Shown: piece after piece, positions 25,665 through 35,031 of the stretch
How positions within the stretch are numbered: the first letter of the stretch is position 1
Layout: each line of letters begins with the position of its first letter
Assembly: GCF_004803855.2 (NCBI RefSeq)
Contig: NZ_CP012552.1
Location: 620,001-684,000 of the forward strand
Length of the DNA: 64,000 nucleotides
Source: Campylobacter sp. RM16192
GTDB taxonomy: Bacteria; Campylobacterota; Campylobacteria; Campylobacterales; Campylobacteraceae
Reading direction: 5' to 3'
Notes under the pieces: generated by a model
Told to the model about the DNA's origin: nothing
What the model saw: the letters and a program-made list of their open reading frames with translations, nothing else
The model's database searches: none
Position numbers and translations under genes: made by a program

Positions 25665-27739
25665 ACGACTTTTTCTACAAAATTTGACATTATATCGCGC
25701 TCTATACCGCCAAAATTTATAGTTAGCTTTAGATCTTTTTTGATTTTACTTACGCCCGTAACTCGTCCTATGCCAAATATCTTATGTTTTACCAAATCAC
25801 CTTTTTTGTATTCGCTTGTAGTTTGAGGTTGGATTATTAGGCTTCCCGTGCATATTCCGGCCTCGCTTAAAAATCTGCTTCTTTCAAGTCTTGTTCTTTG
25901 TCCTTTATAAAATCTTGAATTTACGTAGCTTAGAACAAGAGTTTTTTTAGCCCTTGTTATTGCCACGTAAGCCAATCTTCTCTCCTCTTCTATATCGCTT
26001 CCGTCTCCTATTAGCGGGAAAAATCCCTCTTCAAGCCCGATTACAAAAAGATGATCAAATTCAAGCCCTTTGCTTGCGTGAATACTCATTATAGAGATAG
26101 CCTTATCGCTTATGGCGTCTTGTTCGCTGGCTAAAGCAAGTTCGTTTAAGAACTCTTCTAGTTCAAATTCCGGATTTTGCTTGATTTGATCTTTGATCAT
26201 CGCGTAAAATTCATCGATATTTGCTACTCTTTCAGCACCGTCAGGAAGACTCTCGTAATATTTTTTAATACCGAATTTAGACTCTAGCTTATCAATTAGT
26301 TCATATAAAGAGCCGCATTCCTTTAGCTCTTTTATACCGCTTGTAAAATCGTTTAGAGCAGATATTGTTTTTTTGCTAAAGGCTTCATCTTTTTCATCCA
26401 GAGTAGATATTGACTCAAATAGAGAAATTTTATTTTCATAAGCTATCTTCTCGATCTTGGTTATGCTTACTTTACCAAGACCGCGTTTTGGACGGTTTAT
26501 TATGCGTTTTAACGAAAAGTCATCGTTTTCGTTGGCGACTAGCCTAAGATAGCTAATAACATCTTTTACTTCCGCTCTTTCATAAAATTTTACACCGCCA
26601 ACCATCTTATACGGTATTTTTTCCTTATTAAGACCCTCTTCAAGGGAGCGAGAGAGTGCGTTTATACGGTATAATATGGCTATTTGGCTTGCATCTACGC
26701 CTTTTGCAAGTAGCTCTTTGATGCTTTTTGCTATCTTGCCAGACTCCATAGTTTCGTCAACTGACTCCATAAATACTATATCCTCACCGCCGTCTTTGGT
26801 GCCTATTAGCTTTTTGCCTAGGCGGTTTCTATTGTGATCTATCAGCTCATTTGCGGCTTTGAGGATAGAATTTGTCGAGCGATAATTATGCTCCAGTCTG
26901 ATTATTTTTGTATCTTTAAATTGATTTTTAAAATTTAAGATATTTTCTATCTTTGCGCCTCTCCAGCCATATATACTCTGATCATCATCACCTACTACGC
27001 AGATATTTTCATGGGTTTTGCAAAGCTTTTTAAGGAGTTTATATTGCAAATCATTGGTGTCTTGATACTCATCTACCATTATATAGCGATATCTTTGTGA
27101 AATTTCATCTGCCAGTCCTTCGTTTTTATCCAAAATTTTATAAGTCAGAGATAGGAGGTCGTCAAAATCCACTAAATTATTTGCGCTTAAATACTCTTCA
27201 TACTGTTTGTATATGTTTGCTATTTTAGTGTAATAACCATCTTTGTGTTTTTCGTTATTGCCAAATAAATTGGTGCTCGAGATAACATCTTCTACGCTTA
27301 AAAGGGAGTTTTTGAAATTTGATATTTCACTTGATAGTATTGGCGTAGCGATTGAGCTTTCAAAGCTTTTTAGTATTCTTTTTTTATCATCGGTGTCGAT
27401 TATGACAAAGCTGTTTTTACGAGAGAGTCTATCTATATAAAATTTTAAAAACAAAAGTCCAAATTTATGAAAAGTGCAGAGCAGTGGAGTAAAATTTTTG
27501 TTATTTTCAGATAGCATATTAATGGCTCTGGTTCGCATTTCATTAGCGGCTTTATTTGTAAAAGTAAGAGTAAGTGTACTAGAAGGATCTATGCCAACCT
27601 CACTAATAAGATAGGCAAGTCTTGTAGTTATTGTCTTTGTCTTTCCGCTTCCGGCACCAGCTAAAATCAGCATTGCCCCATCTAAATGAGTAGCGGCTTT
27701 TTTTTGTTCTTCGTTTAAACTATCTAGGATATCTCGCAT
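25661..27739 (-). CDS. uvrD: ATP-dependent DNA helicase, UvrD/PcrA/Rep family
   Basis: 692 residues, superfamily 1A. Walker A AGAGSGKTKTITTR, motif II VDEYQDTNDLQYKLL, motif III VGDDDQSIYGWRGA, motif V MSIHASKGLEFDHLF and motif VI YVAITRAKKTL are all present. The C-terminal GDLVKHKIFGIGRVTGVSK resembles the Tudor-like RNA-polymerase-binding tail of PcrA/UvrD. It is the first gene of the long minus-strand run ending at aat. It acts in nucleotide excision and mismatch repair or clears replication and transcription conflicts. Confidence 0.94.
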   Translation of the reverse strand: MRDILDSLNEEQKKAATHLDGAMLILAGAGSGKTKTITTRLAYLISEVGIDPSSTLTLTFTNKAANEMRTRAINMLSENNKNFTPLLCTFHKFGLLFLKFYIDRLSRKNSFVIIDTDDKKRILKSFESSIATPILSSEISNFKNSLLSVEDVISSTNLFGNNEKHKDGYYTKIANIYKQYEEYLSANNLVDFDDLLSLTYKILDKNEGLADEISQRYRYIMVDEYQDTNDLQYKLLKKLCKTHENICVVGDDDQSIYGWRGAKIENILNFKNQFKDTKIIRLEHNYRSTNSILKAANELIDHNRNRLGKKLIGTKDGGEDIVFMESVDETMESGKIAKSIKELLAKGVDASQIAILYRINALSRSLEEGLNKEKIPYKMVGGVKFYERAEVKDVISYLRLVANENDDFSLKRIINRPKRGLGKVSITKIEKIAYENKISLFESISTLDEKDEAFSKKTISALNDFTSGIKELKECGSLYELIDKLESKFGIKKYYESLPDGAERVANIDEFYAMIKDQIKQNPEFELEEFLNELALASEQDAISDKAISIMSIHASKGLEFDHLFVIGLEEGFFPLIGDGSDIEEERRLAYVAITRAKKTLVLSYVNSRFYKGQRTRLERSRFLSEAGICTGSLIIQPQTTSEYKKGDLVKHKIFGIGRVTGVSKIKKDLKLTINFGGIERDIMSNFVEKVV

Positions 27740-27767
27740 TAAAATTCCAAAAATATATTATTTATAG

Positions 27768-27776
27768 ATTTTAACA
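27768..27776 (-). promoter_or_regulatory. candidate extended -10 promoter of the uvrD operon
   Basis: TGTTAAAAT on the minus strand (TGn-TAAAAT) would place transcription start about 20 bases before the uvrD ATG at 27739. It is the same extended -10 class as those before alaS and the DUF465 gene. It would drive the run uvrD-truB-csrA-ispE-smpB-lipoprotein-clpS-clpA-aat. Confidence 0.4.
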
Positions 27777-27867
27777 CAATAAGCTTAAAAATCGCCGCTT
27801 ATATTAATTTCTAACGCTGTTTCGCTTTCAGTGAAATTTTAGTATATATTAATATAATTATGTCCGC

Positions 27868-27873
27868 TATAAT
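27868..27873 (+). promoter_or_regulatory. candidate -10 box of the LysR-family gene
   Basis: TATAAT lies 49 bases before the ATG at 27923, just ahead of the inverted repeat at 27882-27905, so that repeat would sit at or just after the transcription start. Confidence 0.45.
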
Positions 27874-27881
27874 TTATAACT

Positions 27882-27905
27882 TAAAGTAATATATAGATTA
27901 CTTTA
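27882..27905. repeat. inverted repeat before the LysR-family gene (possible operator)
   Basis: TAAAGTAAT and ATTACTTTA are perfect 9-base complements separated by six bases (ATATAG). The element lies between the candidate -10 (27868-27873) and the Shine-Dalgarno AAGGAG (27908-27913). It could be an autoregulatory binding site or a short leader hairpin. Confidence 0.5.
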
Positions 27906-27922
27906 TCAAGGAGAGAATAAAA

Positions 27923-28795
27923 ATGATTAATGACTTTAGCAAAATTTACACCTTTATGGAGATAGTTAAAGAGAGAAGCTTTTCTAAGGCTTCAAAGACT
28001 CTTGGTATATCTCAGCCGGCTGTTACGCTTCAAATAAAAAAATTGGAAGAAATTTTACAAGCAACCCTGATAATGCGTAAAAAAAATGGAATAATTTTAA
28101 CTAGAGAGGGTGAAAAATTTTATAAGCTTTGCCTTAGATTTGAAAGTGCAATGTTTAGATTTAAAGATGAAATTTCTCATATCAAAAACGATAAAGCCCC
28201 ACTTATAATATCAACTACTCAGCTTATCGGAGAAACTTTTATGCCGTTATTACTTGATAAAATTTCACAAACTGCCAATGCGGAGCTTGATATAAGAATA
28301 AAAGAGCAAAACGATCTAATCCCGCACTTAAAGGATAGAAGAAGTGATATTGCAATAGTTTTAGATCAATCTTATGATGAAAATCTTATAGTAAAAAAGC
28401 TTTTTGATTATGAGATTGTTTTGGTTTCTAATAAAAAACTAGCCGATTCTATTAAGCCAGAAGATCTGTATAAATACAAATTGATAAAAGATCGCACGAA
28501 GTACTATCTAAATGATATTTTCGTAAAATATGGAATAAATTATAATGATTTAAAAAGTGCTTATGTGCTAGAGGGCTCAATAATGGTAAAAAGAGCAATT
28601 TTAAATAATTTTGCCGAAGATTATGTCGCCTTTTTACCTAAATTTTTAATTGAAGATCATCTAAAAAATGAGAGACTTTTTGAAATAAAAATCAATAGAA
28701 TAAAGCTTACTCGTTCAGTTTATGTAGCGGCACTTAAAGAGAATGAAGATCTATTAAATAGCTTTTTAAAGATAAAAAATAGCTTCAATTTCTAG
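27923..28795 (+). CDS. LysR-family transcriptional regulator
   Basis: 290 residues. The N-terminal winged helix-turn-helix is clear (SFSKASKTLGISQPAVTLQI, about 17-36), followed by the linker helix and a periplasmic-binding-like effector domain from about residue 88. Ligand and targets cannot be deduced. It is transcribed divergently from the uvrD operon with a good Shine-Dalgarno (AAGGAG). A 9-base inverted repeat in its leader may serve autoregulation. It could resemble CysB or CbbR-type regulators, but no closer call is justified. Confidence 0.92.
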   Translation: MINDFSKIYTFMEIVKERSFSKASKTLGISQPAVTLQIKKLEEILQATLIMRKKNGIILTREGEKFYKLCLRFESAMFRFKDEISHIKNDKAPLIISTTQLIGETFMPLLLDKISQTANAELDIRIKEQNDLIPHLKDRRSDIAIVLDQSYDENLIVKKLFDYEIVLVSNKKLADSIKPEDLYKYKLIKDRTKYYLNDIFVKYGINYNDLKSAYVLEGSIMVKRAILNNFAEDYVAFLPKFLIEDHLKNERLFEIKINRIKLTRSVYVAALKENEDLLNSFLKIKNSFNF

Positions 28796-28804
28796 AATTT
28801 TATA

Positions 28805-28829
28805 GCAGACATAGTGATTCTATGTCTGC
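28805..28829. terminator. hairpin between the convergent lysR and 28840 genes
   Basis: GCAGACATAG and CTATGTCTGC form a perfect 10-base-pair stem with a five-base loop (TGATT). On the plus strand it is followed by AAAAGTGTTTTTA, a weak T-run. It stands in the 44-base gap between two converging genes and may stop transcription in both directions. Confidence 0.55.
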
Positions 28830-28839
28830 AAAAGTGTTT

Positions 28840-29283
28840 TTATTTATTGAAAAAATCTTTATTTTTTGGATTTGACATAAAGATTGACATTGATTTTTGA
28901 GTTTTACTTTTAGCCTCTTTTTCTTTGTGAATAGAAAAATTGATCAAAATCGGGCTATTTTCTACTAAAATTTGAACTACTGCTCCAAGCGGAAAGCTGA
29001 CAAGAGAAGCAAAATCATCACTTCCAAATCCTGCCTCGAAACTAAGACTGTCTTGCATCAATTTAGCACTAGAGAATGTATATCCATCAAGAGTAAAAAG
29101 AATCACCGGAGATGTAAAGGTAGAGCTTATACTCTTTGGAAGCTCCGGCTCGAATTTTACTAAGTCCGAGTTCGCCATTACAGAAAACGGACGACTGTTT
29201 TGAAGCAGGTAGTCTATACATTCGTAAACATGCATCTTCATCAGCAGTGAGAATTTTTCATCGTCTAAAATTTCATCAAGCAT
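28840..29283 (-). CDS. uncharacterised cytoplasmic protein, weak resemblance to ClpXP adaptor SspB
   Basis: 147 residues, no signal or membrane helix. The central part (DSLSFEAGFGSDDFASLVSF, then PLGAVVQI) recalls the SspB core pattern (SFNARFGG..VSVPLAAVLAIY), with strands before and after in similar order. The tail is Lys/Ser/Asn-rich and does not show the short hydrophobic ClpX-binding end of E. coli SspB. The resemblance is mine by eye and may not hold. It follows pepF with one shared base, so it is expressed with that peptidase. Confidence 0.7.
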   Translation of the reverse strand: MLDEILDDEKFSLLMKMHVYECIDYLLQNSRPFSVMANSDLVKFEPELPKSISSTFTSPVILFTLDGYTFSSAKLMQDSLSFEAGFGSDDFASLVSFPLGAVVQILVENSPILINFSIHKEKEAKSKTQKSMSIFMSNPKNKDFFNK

Positions 29284-30995
29284 TATAACTCCTCAAATTC
29301 TTTGACTAATTTTTTAACTTCGTTTATGCCTATATTCCAAAATTTCGAGTCCTCTATATCAAACCCAAATTTTGCGACCATATCCTTTGGCGATTTACTT
29401 CCTCCAAGGCTTAGAAATTCGGTGTAAATTTTTACAAAATCCTTACATTTTCCGCTTTTGTATAACCCAAAAAGAGCCAATACTAAAAGCTGAGCATAGG
29501 AGTATGCGTAGCAATAAAATGGAGTATGGATAAAATGAGGGATGTAGCTCCACCAAATTTTATAATAATCATTTAGAGTAACGCTTTTTCCAAACATCTT
29601 TACGCTCTCTTTGAGCCAAATTTTGTTTAGTTCATCAAGCGATATCTCTCCGTCGTGAGCATGAACTTGGCGTTCAAATGTAGTGAAGTTTATTTGCCTA
29701 TAAAGAGTCGCAAAAATATCTTCTATCTTGCCTGCCAATAAAGATATTTTCTCTTTGTTTGAAAGATCTTTTTTAATGTAGTCAAATACAAGCATCTCGC
29801 AAAATACTGAAGCTGTTTCAGCCGTAGTAAGCGGAGTGTCGGAATTAAGATAACCTACACTATATGCCAAATTTTGATGCATCGCATGACCTAGCTCGTG
29901 AGCAAGAGTAAACAGGTCTCTTCTTCCGTCCGCATGGTTTAAAAGCACGTAAGGATGAGCATCTAATGAGCCTGAGTGTGAAAATGCCCCGCCTCTTTTA
30001 TTGGCCGTAGGATAGGCATCTATCCAGCCTTCATCAAAAGCTTTTTGGGCTATTTTGCCAAATTTTGGACTAAAATCGTTAAATGCCTTTAAAACTATCT
30101 CCTTACACTCGTTAAATTCATATTTTCTACCCTCATCAAGCGGTGCATATCTATCATAGTCATATAGTTTTTTAAAGCCTAAAATTTTGCGTTTTTTGTC
30201 ATAAAATTTACTAACTAAAGAGAAATTCGCCTCTGTTGTTTTAATAAGTGCATCTACACTTTTTTTGCTGATCTGATTGCTTTCGTGTCTTGGCTCTTCA
30301 GGAGAGCTAAAATTTCTTAGCTCGCAACTTGTTTTTAGATCAGTTTTTATCATATTGTATATGTATCCAAGCAGATGCTGGTGACGAGATAGCTCACTGC
30401 TAAGGCTTTTGGCGGCTGCTTTTCTTATATTTCTATCTTTGTCGTGAAGTTTGCTTAAAATTTCCTCCTCGCTTAAAAGCTTGCCTTGAAATTTAAACTT
30501 CATATTACTCATCGTCTCATCAAATAGCCTTGCAAATCCATCCGCTCGAGTGTTTGCAGTACGAAGTAAAACTTGCTCCTCTTTTAGGCTTAGTTGATGT
30601 GCTTTAGTTTTGGCTACATTGCTTAGATAGTATCCATTGTTTTTAGAGGTATTAATGATATCTTTTTGCTTTTTGTCATCAAATTCATTAAATTTGAGTT
30701 CAAAAAATAGTAAATTTTCATGAGCTTTTGTGGCAATCTCTTCAAATTTGGCATAAAAAGCACCTTTGCTTGTATCTTTTGCAAATACTAAAAATGCATA
30801 AGTTGTAACCTTTGAAATTTTAGAAAGTAGCTGTTCATACTCATTAAATGCCGCTAAAAATTGATCTGTGCTTAAATTTAAAAAATCTTCTAAATATTTT
30901 TTTTCAAATTTTTCACACTCATTTTTTAAGCTTAATGCACTTTTTTCAAGCTCTTTTTCGTTTTTAAAAAGCGGAGTTAAATCCCATGTTGTCAT
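29283..30995 (-). CDS. pepF: oligoendopeptidase F (M3 family)
   Basis: 570 residues. The zinc motif HELGH is at 366-370 with the distal glutamate in TAETASVFCEMLVFDYI. It cleaves short peptides of roughly 7-17 residues in the cytoplasm, probably finishing the work of Clp and other proteases. Length fits the family (about 570-600). It shares a base with the downstream 28840 gene and has Shine-Dalgarno AAGGA five bases before the ATG. Confidence 0.95.
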   Translation of the reverse strand: MTTWDLTPLFKNEKELEKSALSLKNECEKFEKKYLEDFLNLSTDQFLAAFNEYEQLLSKISKVTTYAFLVFAKDTSKGAFYAKFEEIATKAHENLLFFELKFNEFDDKKQKDIINTSKNNGYYLSNVAKTKAHQLSLKEEQVLLRTANTRADGFARLFDETMSNMKFKFQGKLLSEEEILSKLHDKDRNIRKAAAKSLSSELSRHQHLLGYIYNMIKTDLKTSCELRNFSSPEEPRHESNQISKKSVDALIKTTEANFSLVSKFYDKKRKILGFKKLYDYDRYAPLDEGRKYEFNECKEIVLKAFNDFSPKFGKIAQKAFDEGWIDAYPTANKRGGAFSHSGSLDAHPYVLLNHADGRRDLFTLAHELGHAMHQNLAYSVGYLNSDTPLTTAETASVFCEMLVFDYIKKDLSNKEKISLLAGKIEDIFATLYRQINFTTFERQVHAHDGEISLDELNKIWLKESVKMFGKSVTLNDYYKIWWSYIPHFIHTPFYCYAYSYAQLLVLALFGLYKSGKCKDFVKIYTEFLSLGGSKSPKDMVAKFGFDIEDSKFWNIGINEVKKLVKEFEEL

Positions 30996-31069
30996 TTTTA
31001 TCCTTAAAATTTTTTAGGATATTTTACACAAAATATAATGAAATTTAAAATTTTTAGAAAGAGATTATC

Positions 31070-31102
31070 AAATTTAGTGTCCAAATAATGGACACTAAAT
31101 TT
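31070..31102 (-). terminator. terminator hairpin after sstT
   Basis: AAATTTAGTGTCC and GGACACTAAATTT are perfect 13-base complements around a seven-base loop, beginning 5 bases after the sstT stop. The strong stem supports termination although the following sequence on the minus strand is only moderately T-rich. Confidence 0.65.
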
Positions 31103-31107
31103 ATGTT

Positions 31108-32346
31108 TTATTTCATTGTTTCTGAAGCTATCGCTGTAAATACAACGTCTGAAGAGCTGTTTACCGCAGTTTCTACAGAGTCTTGAATAACGCCTATTAT
31201 AAAACCTACTGCAACAACTTGCATGGCTATGTCGTTATTTATTCCAAAAAGAGCGCAAGCAAGAGGAACTAAAAGCAGCGATCCACCGGCAACTCCTGAA
31301 GCTCCGCAAGCGCCTATGGCAGAGATAAAGCTAAGGAGTAAGGCATCTGCAAAAGTAACAGTTATATGATCTATAGAATTTACTGCAGCAAGGGCTAAAA
31401 CGCTGATGGTTACGGCAGCTCCTGCCATATTTATAGTAGCACCTAAAGGTATAGATATAGAATAAAGTTCCTCTCTAAGCCCTAATTTTTTACAAAGCGC
31501 CATATTTACAGGTATGTTCGCAGCTGAACTTCTTGTAAAGAACGCTGTTACGGCACTCTCTCTTACACAAGTCATTATGAGTGCATAAGGGTTTTTCTTA
31601 GTTACTACAAATACGATCATAGGGTTTACAACAAATGCTACAAATAGCATTGCGCCTACTAAAACCGCAATTAGTTTCATATATCCAGCTAGAGCCGCAA
31701 ATCCTGTCTCGTGGATACTGATGGCAACAAGGCCAAAAATTCCAAATGGAGCTAGGCGGATTACAAATCTAACTATTTTAGTCACACCTTCACTTACGTC
31801 CACAAATACTTTTTTGGTCTCGCTCGAGCAGCCTCTCATGGCTATACCACCGCCTACAGCCCAAGTAATAATGCCTATATAGTTGCCTGTGCTTAGGGCT
31901 TGCACAGGATTTTGAACCATTTTAAAAATAAGATCTTTTAATACATCTATTACATTTTGAGGCGCACTCATGGTCGCTGTTTCCACACCTTTTAAAACGA
32001 GCTCAACTGGAAACATAAAGCTAGCCGCAACTGCAACTACAGCTGCCAAAAAAGTTCCAATTAGATATAGCGTAACGACTTTTGACATGCCTTTTGCTTC
32101 GCCGAATTCTTTAGTAATGATCGAGGTTGCAACCAATACAAAAACCAAAATAGGAGCAACAGCCTTTAAAGCACCTACGAATAAATTACCAAGAACGGAA
32201 ATGCCGTTTAGAATTTTGTCTGCAAATTCGCTTCCGCTTGCATTTCCCCAAAAGCCAAAAATAGCACCAACAATGATACCGATTAGGATTTGAACAATCA
32301 GGTTTCCATCGGCAAAACGCTTAGCAATCTTGCTAAATCCACTCAT
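31108..32346 (-). CDS. sstT: serine/threonine:sodium symporter SstT
   Basis: 412 residues, DAACS (dicarboxylate/amino acid:cation symporter) family, with about eight helices and re-entrant loops. Diagnostic stretches: [37 protein letters not shown] and [18 protein letters not shown], which match SstT rather than GltP. The frame continues 25 codons upstream to 32421, but the ATG at 32346 gives the usual start [11 protein letters not shown]. It imports serine, a key carbon source for Campylobacter, with Na+. Confidence 0.95.
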   Translation of the reverse strand: MSGFSKIAKRFADGNLIVQILIGIIVGAIFGFWGNASGSEFADKILNGISVLGNLFVGALKAVAPILVFVLVATSIITKEFGEAKGMSKVVTLYLIGTFLAAVVAVAASFMFPVELVLKGVETATMSAPQNVIDVLKDLIFKMVQNPVQALSTGNYIGIITWAVGGGIAMRGCSSETKKVFVDVSEGVTKIVRFVIRLAPFGIFGLVAISIHETGFAALAGYMKLIAVLVGAMLFVAFVVNPMIVFVVTKKNPYALIMTCVRESAVTAFFTRSSAANIPVNMALCKKLGLREELYSISIPLGATINMAGAAVTISVLALAAVNSIDHITVTFADALLLSFISAIGACGASGVAGGSLLLVPLACALFGINNDIAMQVVAVGFIIGVIQDSVETAVNSSSDVVFTAIASETMK

Positions 32347-32380
32347 TTTTACACCTTTATAAATTGAAAATTTGGGTTTA

Positions 32381-32386
32381 AGTATA
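32381..32386 (-). promoter_or_regulatory. candidate -10 box of sstT
   Basis: TATACT on the minus strand lies 35 bases before the ATG at 32346. The rest of 32347-32489 is AT-rich and carries the divergent metK promoter. Confidence 0.35.
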
Positions 32387-32448
32387 GCCAAAAGATTCTG
32401 AAAAATTTTAAAATTTAACAAAAAATTAATATAAATTTTATTATGAAA

Positions 32449-32457
32449 TGCTACAAT
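32449..32457 (+). promoter_or_regulatory. candidate extended -10 promoter of metK
   Basis: TGCTACAAT is an extended -10 that ends 32 bases before the ATG at 32490. AAGGAA precedes the ATG at normal spacing. Confidence 0.45.
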
Positions 32458-32489
32458 TTTGCAATTTAATATAAAATTTAAGGAAAAAT

Positions 32490-33695
32490 ATGTACCTATT
32501 TACGTCTGAAGTAGTAAGTCCTGGTCATCCCGATAAATGTGCCGATATTATCGCTGATAGTATAGTAGATAGTATTTTAATGCAGGATCCAAATGGTAGG
32601 GTTGCTAGTGAGGTTTTTGTTGCCGGTAAAAACATTATAATCGGTGGCGAGATAAACTCGAAGGTTAAGCTTAGCTTTAAAGATTATGAGGGTATAGTTA
32701 AAAATGCTTTGGCTAAAATCGGTTATGACGGCAAGTCAAATTTTACAAAAGAGCAGTGCCTACATCCTGATGATATAGAGGTAAAAGTTTGTATCAATCA
32801 GCAAAGTAGCGATATAAATCAAGGTGTAGATCAGGCTGATGGCGAAATAGGCGCAGGCGATCAAGGTATAATGTTTGGTTTTGCTAGTTGCGAAGCTAAG
32901 GAATTTATGCCAGCTGCCATTACTTACGCAAGAATGCTTTGCGATAAAGTGTATAAATTTGCTAAAGTAAATCCAGACAAGCTTGGTGTCGATATAAAGA
33001 CTCAAGTTACAATTGATTATGATACGAAAGATAATTTTGAAAATTGCAGACCGCAAAATATTCATACTATTGTTGTTTCGGCTCCTTGTGTGGAGAGTAT
33101 GAAGATAGAGGAGCTTAGATCTCTTATTCAAGAGCTTATAGACGATACCGGTCTTCCAAAAGAGCTATATAATAAAGACAAGACAATAATTTATATAAAC
33201 CCAACCGGCAGATATGTAAATCACAGCTCTCTTCATGACAGCGGATTAACAGGTCGCAAGCTAATAGTAGATAGTTTTGGCGGATATGCCCCTATAGGTG
33301 GCGGTGCTCAAAGTTCAAAAGACTACACTAAAGTCGATCGTAGCGGACTTTATGCGGCTAGATATATAGCTAAAAACATAGTTGCAGCAGGACTTGCTAA
33401 AAAGTGCATTGTGCAGCTAAGCTATGCTATAGGTGTTGCAAAACCAACTTCTGTTAGTGTTGATACCATGGGAACACATATAAATGGCATTAATGATGAT
33501 GTTTTATCGCATTTTGTTATGGAAAATTTCCCTCTAACTCCAAGATGGATAACTCAAAAATTTGGACTTGATAAGCCTGGTAAGGATACGTTTTTATATG
33601 CAAAAGTTGCCGCTAAAGGTCAAGTCGGAAATGCCAAATATCCGTGGGAGAAGCTAGACTCCGTAGAAATTTTCAAATCACTTGTATCTAAATAA
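32490..33695 (+). CDS. metK: S-adenosylmethionine synthetase
   Basis: 401 residues. It makes SAM from methionine and ATP. Visible motifs: PGHPDKCAD (11-19), [10 protein letters not shown], and the P-loop-like [16 protein letters not shown]. The last differs from the common GGGAFSGKDPTKVDRS at three places (F to Q, G to S, P to Y) but keeps the lysine and aspartates. Monocistronic, with its own promoter and a following hairpin. Confidence 0.96.
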   Translation: MYLFTSEVVSPGHPDKCADIIADSIVDSILMQDPNGRVASEVFVAGKNIIIGGEINSKVKLSFKDYEGIVKNALAKIGYDGKSNFTKEQCLHPDDIEVKVCINQQSSDINQGVDQADGEIGAGDQGIMFGFASCEAKEFMPAAITYARMLCDKVYKFAKVNPDKLGVDIKTQVTIDYDTKDNFENCRPQNIHTIVVSAPCVESMKIEELRSLIQELIDDTGLPKELYNKDKTIIYINPTGRYVNHSSLHDSGLTGRKLIVDSFGGYAPIGGGAQSSKDYTKVDRSGLYAARYIAKNIVAAGLAKKCIVQLSYAIGVAKPTSVSVDTMGTHINGINDDVLSHFVMENFPLTPRWITQKFGLDKPGKDTFLYAKVAAKGQVGNAKYPWEKLDSVEIFKSLVSK

Positions 33696-33709
33696 ATAAT
33701 ATTTAAAAC

Positions 33710-33749
33710 AAAATTTCTTGCTTGGTCCTAGCTACGGGCAAGAAATTTT
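33710..33749 (+). terminator. terminator hairpin between convergent metK and lnt
   Basis: AAAATTTCTTGC (33710-33721) and GCAAGAAATTTT (33738-33749) are perfect 12-base complements with a 16-base loop, ending in TTTT. The right arm lies inside the last codons of lnt on the other strand, so the element is shared by coding and terminating functions. Confidence 0.6.
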
Positions 33750-35020
33750 AATAAATCACTTCTAAAAATTTTCTTTATCAAACTTTCTTTTGGGGTTATG
33801 ATCTCGCTTTTTGAGCCGTTTACGCTGTGGTAAATTGTTTTATTATATTTAGTGGCGTAATATTTAATCAAAAGGCGTTGTAAATTTGGCTCGGTTGAGG
33901 GCACAAACCAACCGTTGTTTGTGATAGCTATCATCACGTCAAATTCGCCCTTAAATAGCTCGTATCGCGTAGCTTCATAGCAGATTGCATTGCGAATTTT
34001 AACTCCGTCTATCTCGTAATCGCTAACTGAATTTGCCTTTTTGAAATCCTTGCTACCGTCAAAAAATAGCTCGTTTATCAAATTTTTCATCAAATTTGGA
34101 AGTGGAATCTCTTCACCGAATGGTACTAGCACAAATTTATCAAATCGCTTCATCTCGCCTTTATCAAATAAAAAAGTCGAGTTGTAACTTTGCCCGTTTT
34201 CATAAGCCAAAGCTCCTACAACGATAGCGATCTTTTGAGATTTTTCTTTAAGCTCGGCTACTAAATTTCGCTCGTGCGTCATAAATGTAGGAAATACGCT
34301 TTCGGGCATGATTATAATTCTTTTGCCTTCGTTTATCGCTTCATCTATCATCTTTAAATTTTGGTTTATAAACTCATTTTTAAGCGATTTTTCCCACTTT
34401 AAAGCTTGAGGTACGTTTGTATTTGCAAGAGCAACTTCAAAAGGCAAAATTTTAGCCTTAGTATCGTTATACTGAACCGCAAAAAGCAAAAGTGTGATAA
34501 AAGCTAAAAATTTAAGCTTTGTTTTTATGTAAAATAGCGATAAAATCGCAGCAAAAATAAAGACAAAACCGTATAAATTTGGCTTAAAAATTCCAACCAC
34601 AAATATCGCCTCAAAATTTAGCCAGTTGAAATTAAAAGGATGCAAATTTGAAATTAAAATGAGCAAAATAGCTCTAAGCCAAATTTGAGGAGGAATTGCC
34701 GCGATAAAAAACATAAATCCATACACAATGCCGATAAATAAAATTTCAAGCGGAATAAGATAGCCAAATCCGTAATACGCAAGGCTAAAACTAATCCAAT
34801 AAAACCATAAAATTCCTACAAAAAATCCTGTCGTAAAAAATTCATATTTGTTAAATTTAAGAAGCGTATAAAATCCGTAAATGGCAAGAAAAGGGGATAT
34901 GAAATTTAGTATTGCTAAGTCAAAAATCGATACAAATATAAAATTTGATATCAAAAAAGCACTAAAAAAGGCTTTTCTTATAATTTTAGTGCTAAAATAT
35001 TTAATTAAAAATTTTTTCAT
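33728..35020 (-). CDS. lnt: apolipoprotein N-acyltransferase
   Basis: About 430 residues: multi-helix N-terminal half, then a nitrilase-like domain. The Glu-Lys-Cys triad is readable in IIIMPESVFPTF, FDKFVLVPFGEEIPL and RNAICYEATRYELF. It acylates the N-terminal cysteine of lipoproteins in the inner membrane. The ATG at 35020 is the conventional-looking start but has no Shine-Dalgarno. An in-frame ATG at 35059 has AGAGG five bases upstream and would overlap the first 28 bases of the divergent yajC. The length is shorter than E. coli Lnt (512), usual for this group. Confidence 0.92.
   Translation of the reverse strand: MKKFLIKYFSTKIIRKAFFSAFLISNFIFVSIFDLAILNFISPFLAIYGFYTLLKFNKYEFFTTGFFVGILWFYWISFSLAYYGFGYLIPLEILFIGIVYGFMFFIAAIPPQIWLRAILLILISNLHPFNFNWLNFEAIFVVGIFKPNLYGFVFIFAAILSLFYIKTKLKFLAFITLLLFAVQYNDTKAKILPFEVALANTNVPQALKWEKSLKNEFINQNLKMIDEAINEGKRIIIMPESVFPTFMTHERNLVAELKEKSQKIAIVVGALAYENGQSYNSTFLFDKGEMKRFDKFVLVPFGEEIPLPNLMKNLINELFFDGSKDFKKANSVSDYEIDGVKIRNAICYEATRYELFKGEFDVMIAITNNGWFVPSTEPNLQRLLIKYYATKYNKTIYHSVNGSKSEIITPKESLIKKIFRSDLLKFLARS
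34979..34984 (+). promoter_or_regulatory. candidate -10 box of the yajC-secDF run
   Basis: TATAAT lies 48 bases before the yajC ATG, inside the 5' part of lnt on the opposite strand. With only 11 bases between the lnt and yajC starts, any yajC promoter must lie inside lnt. Confidence 0.35.
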
Positions 35021-35031
35021 TAAGGAATACA

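Noticed and set aside
31000..31020. Imperfect inverted repeat ATCCTTAAAA / TTTTTAGGAT over the pepF Shine-Dalgarno
   Set aside because: Short, AT-rich and with an internal mismatch; the stem would be weak. Much less convincing than the hairpin at 15998.
31035..31040. TATAAT-like box on the plus strand between pepF and sstT
   Set aside because: No plus-strand gene follows; chance match in AT-rich sequence.
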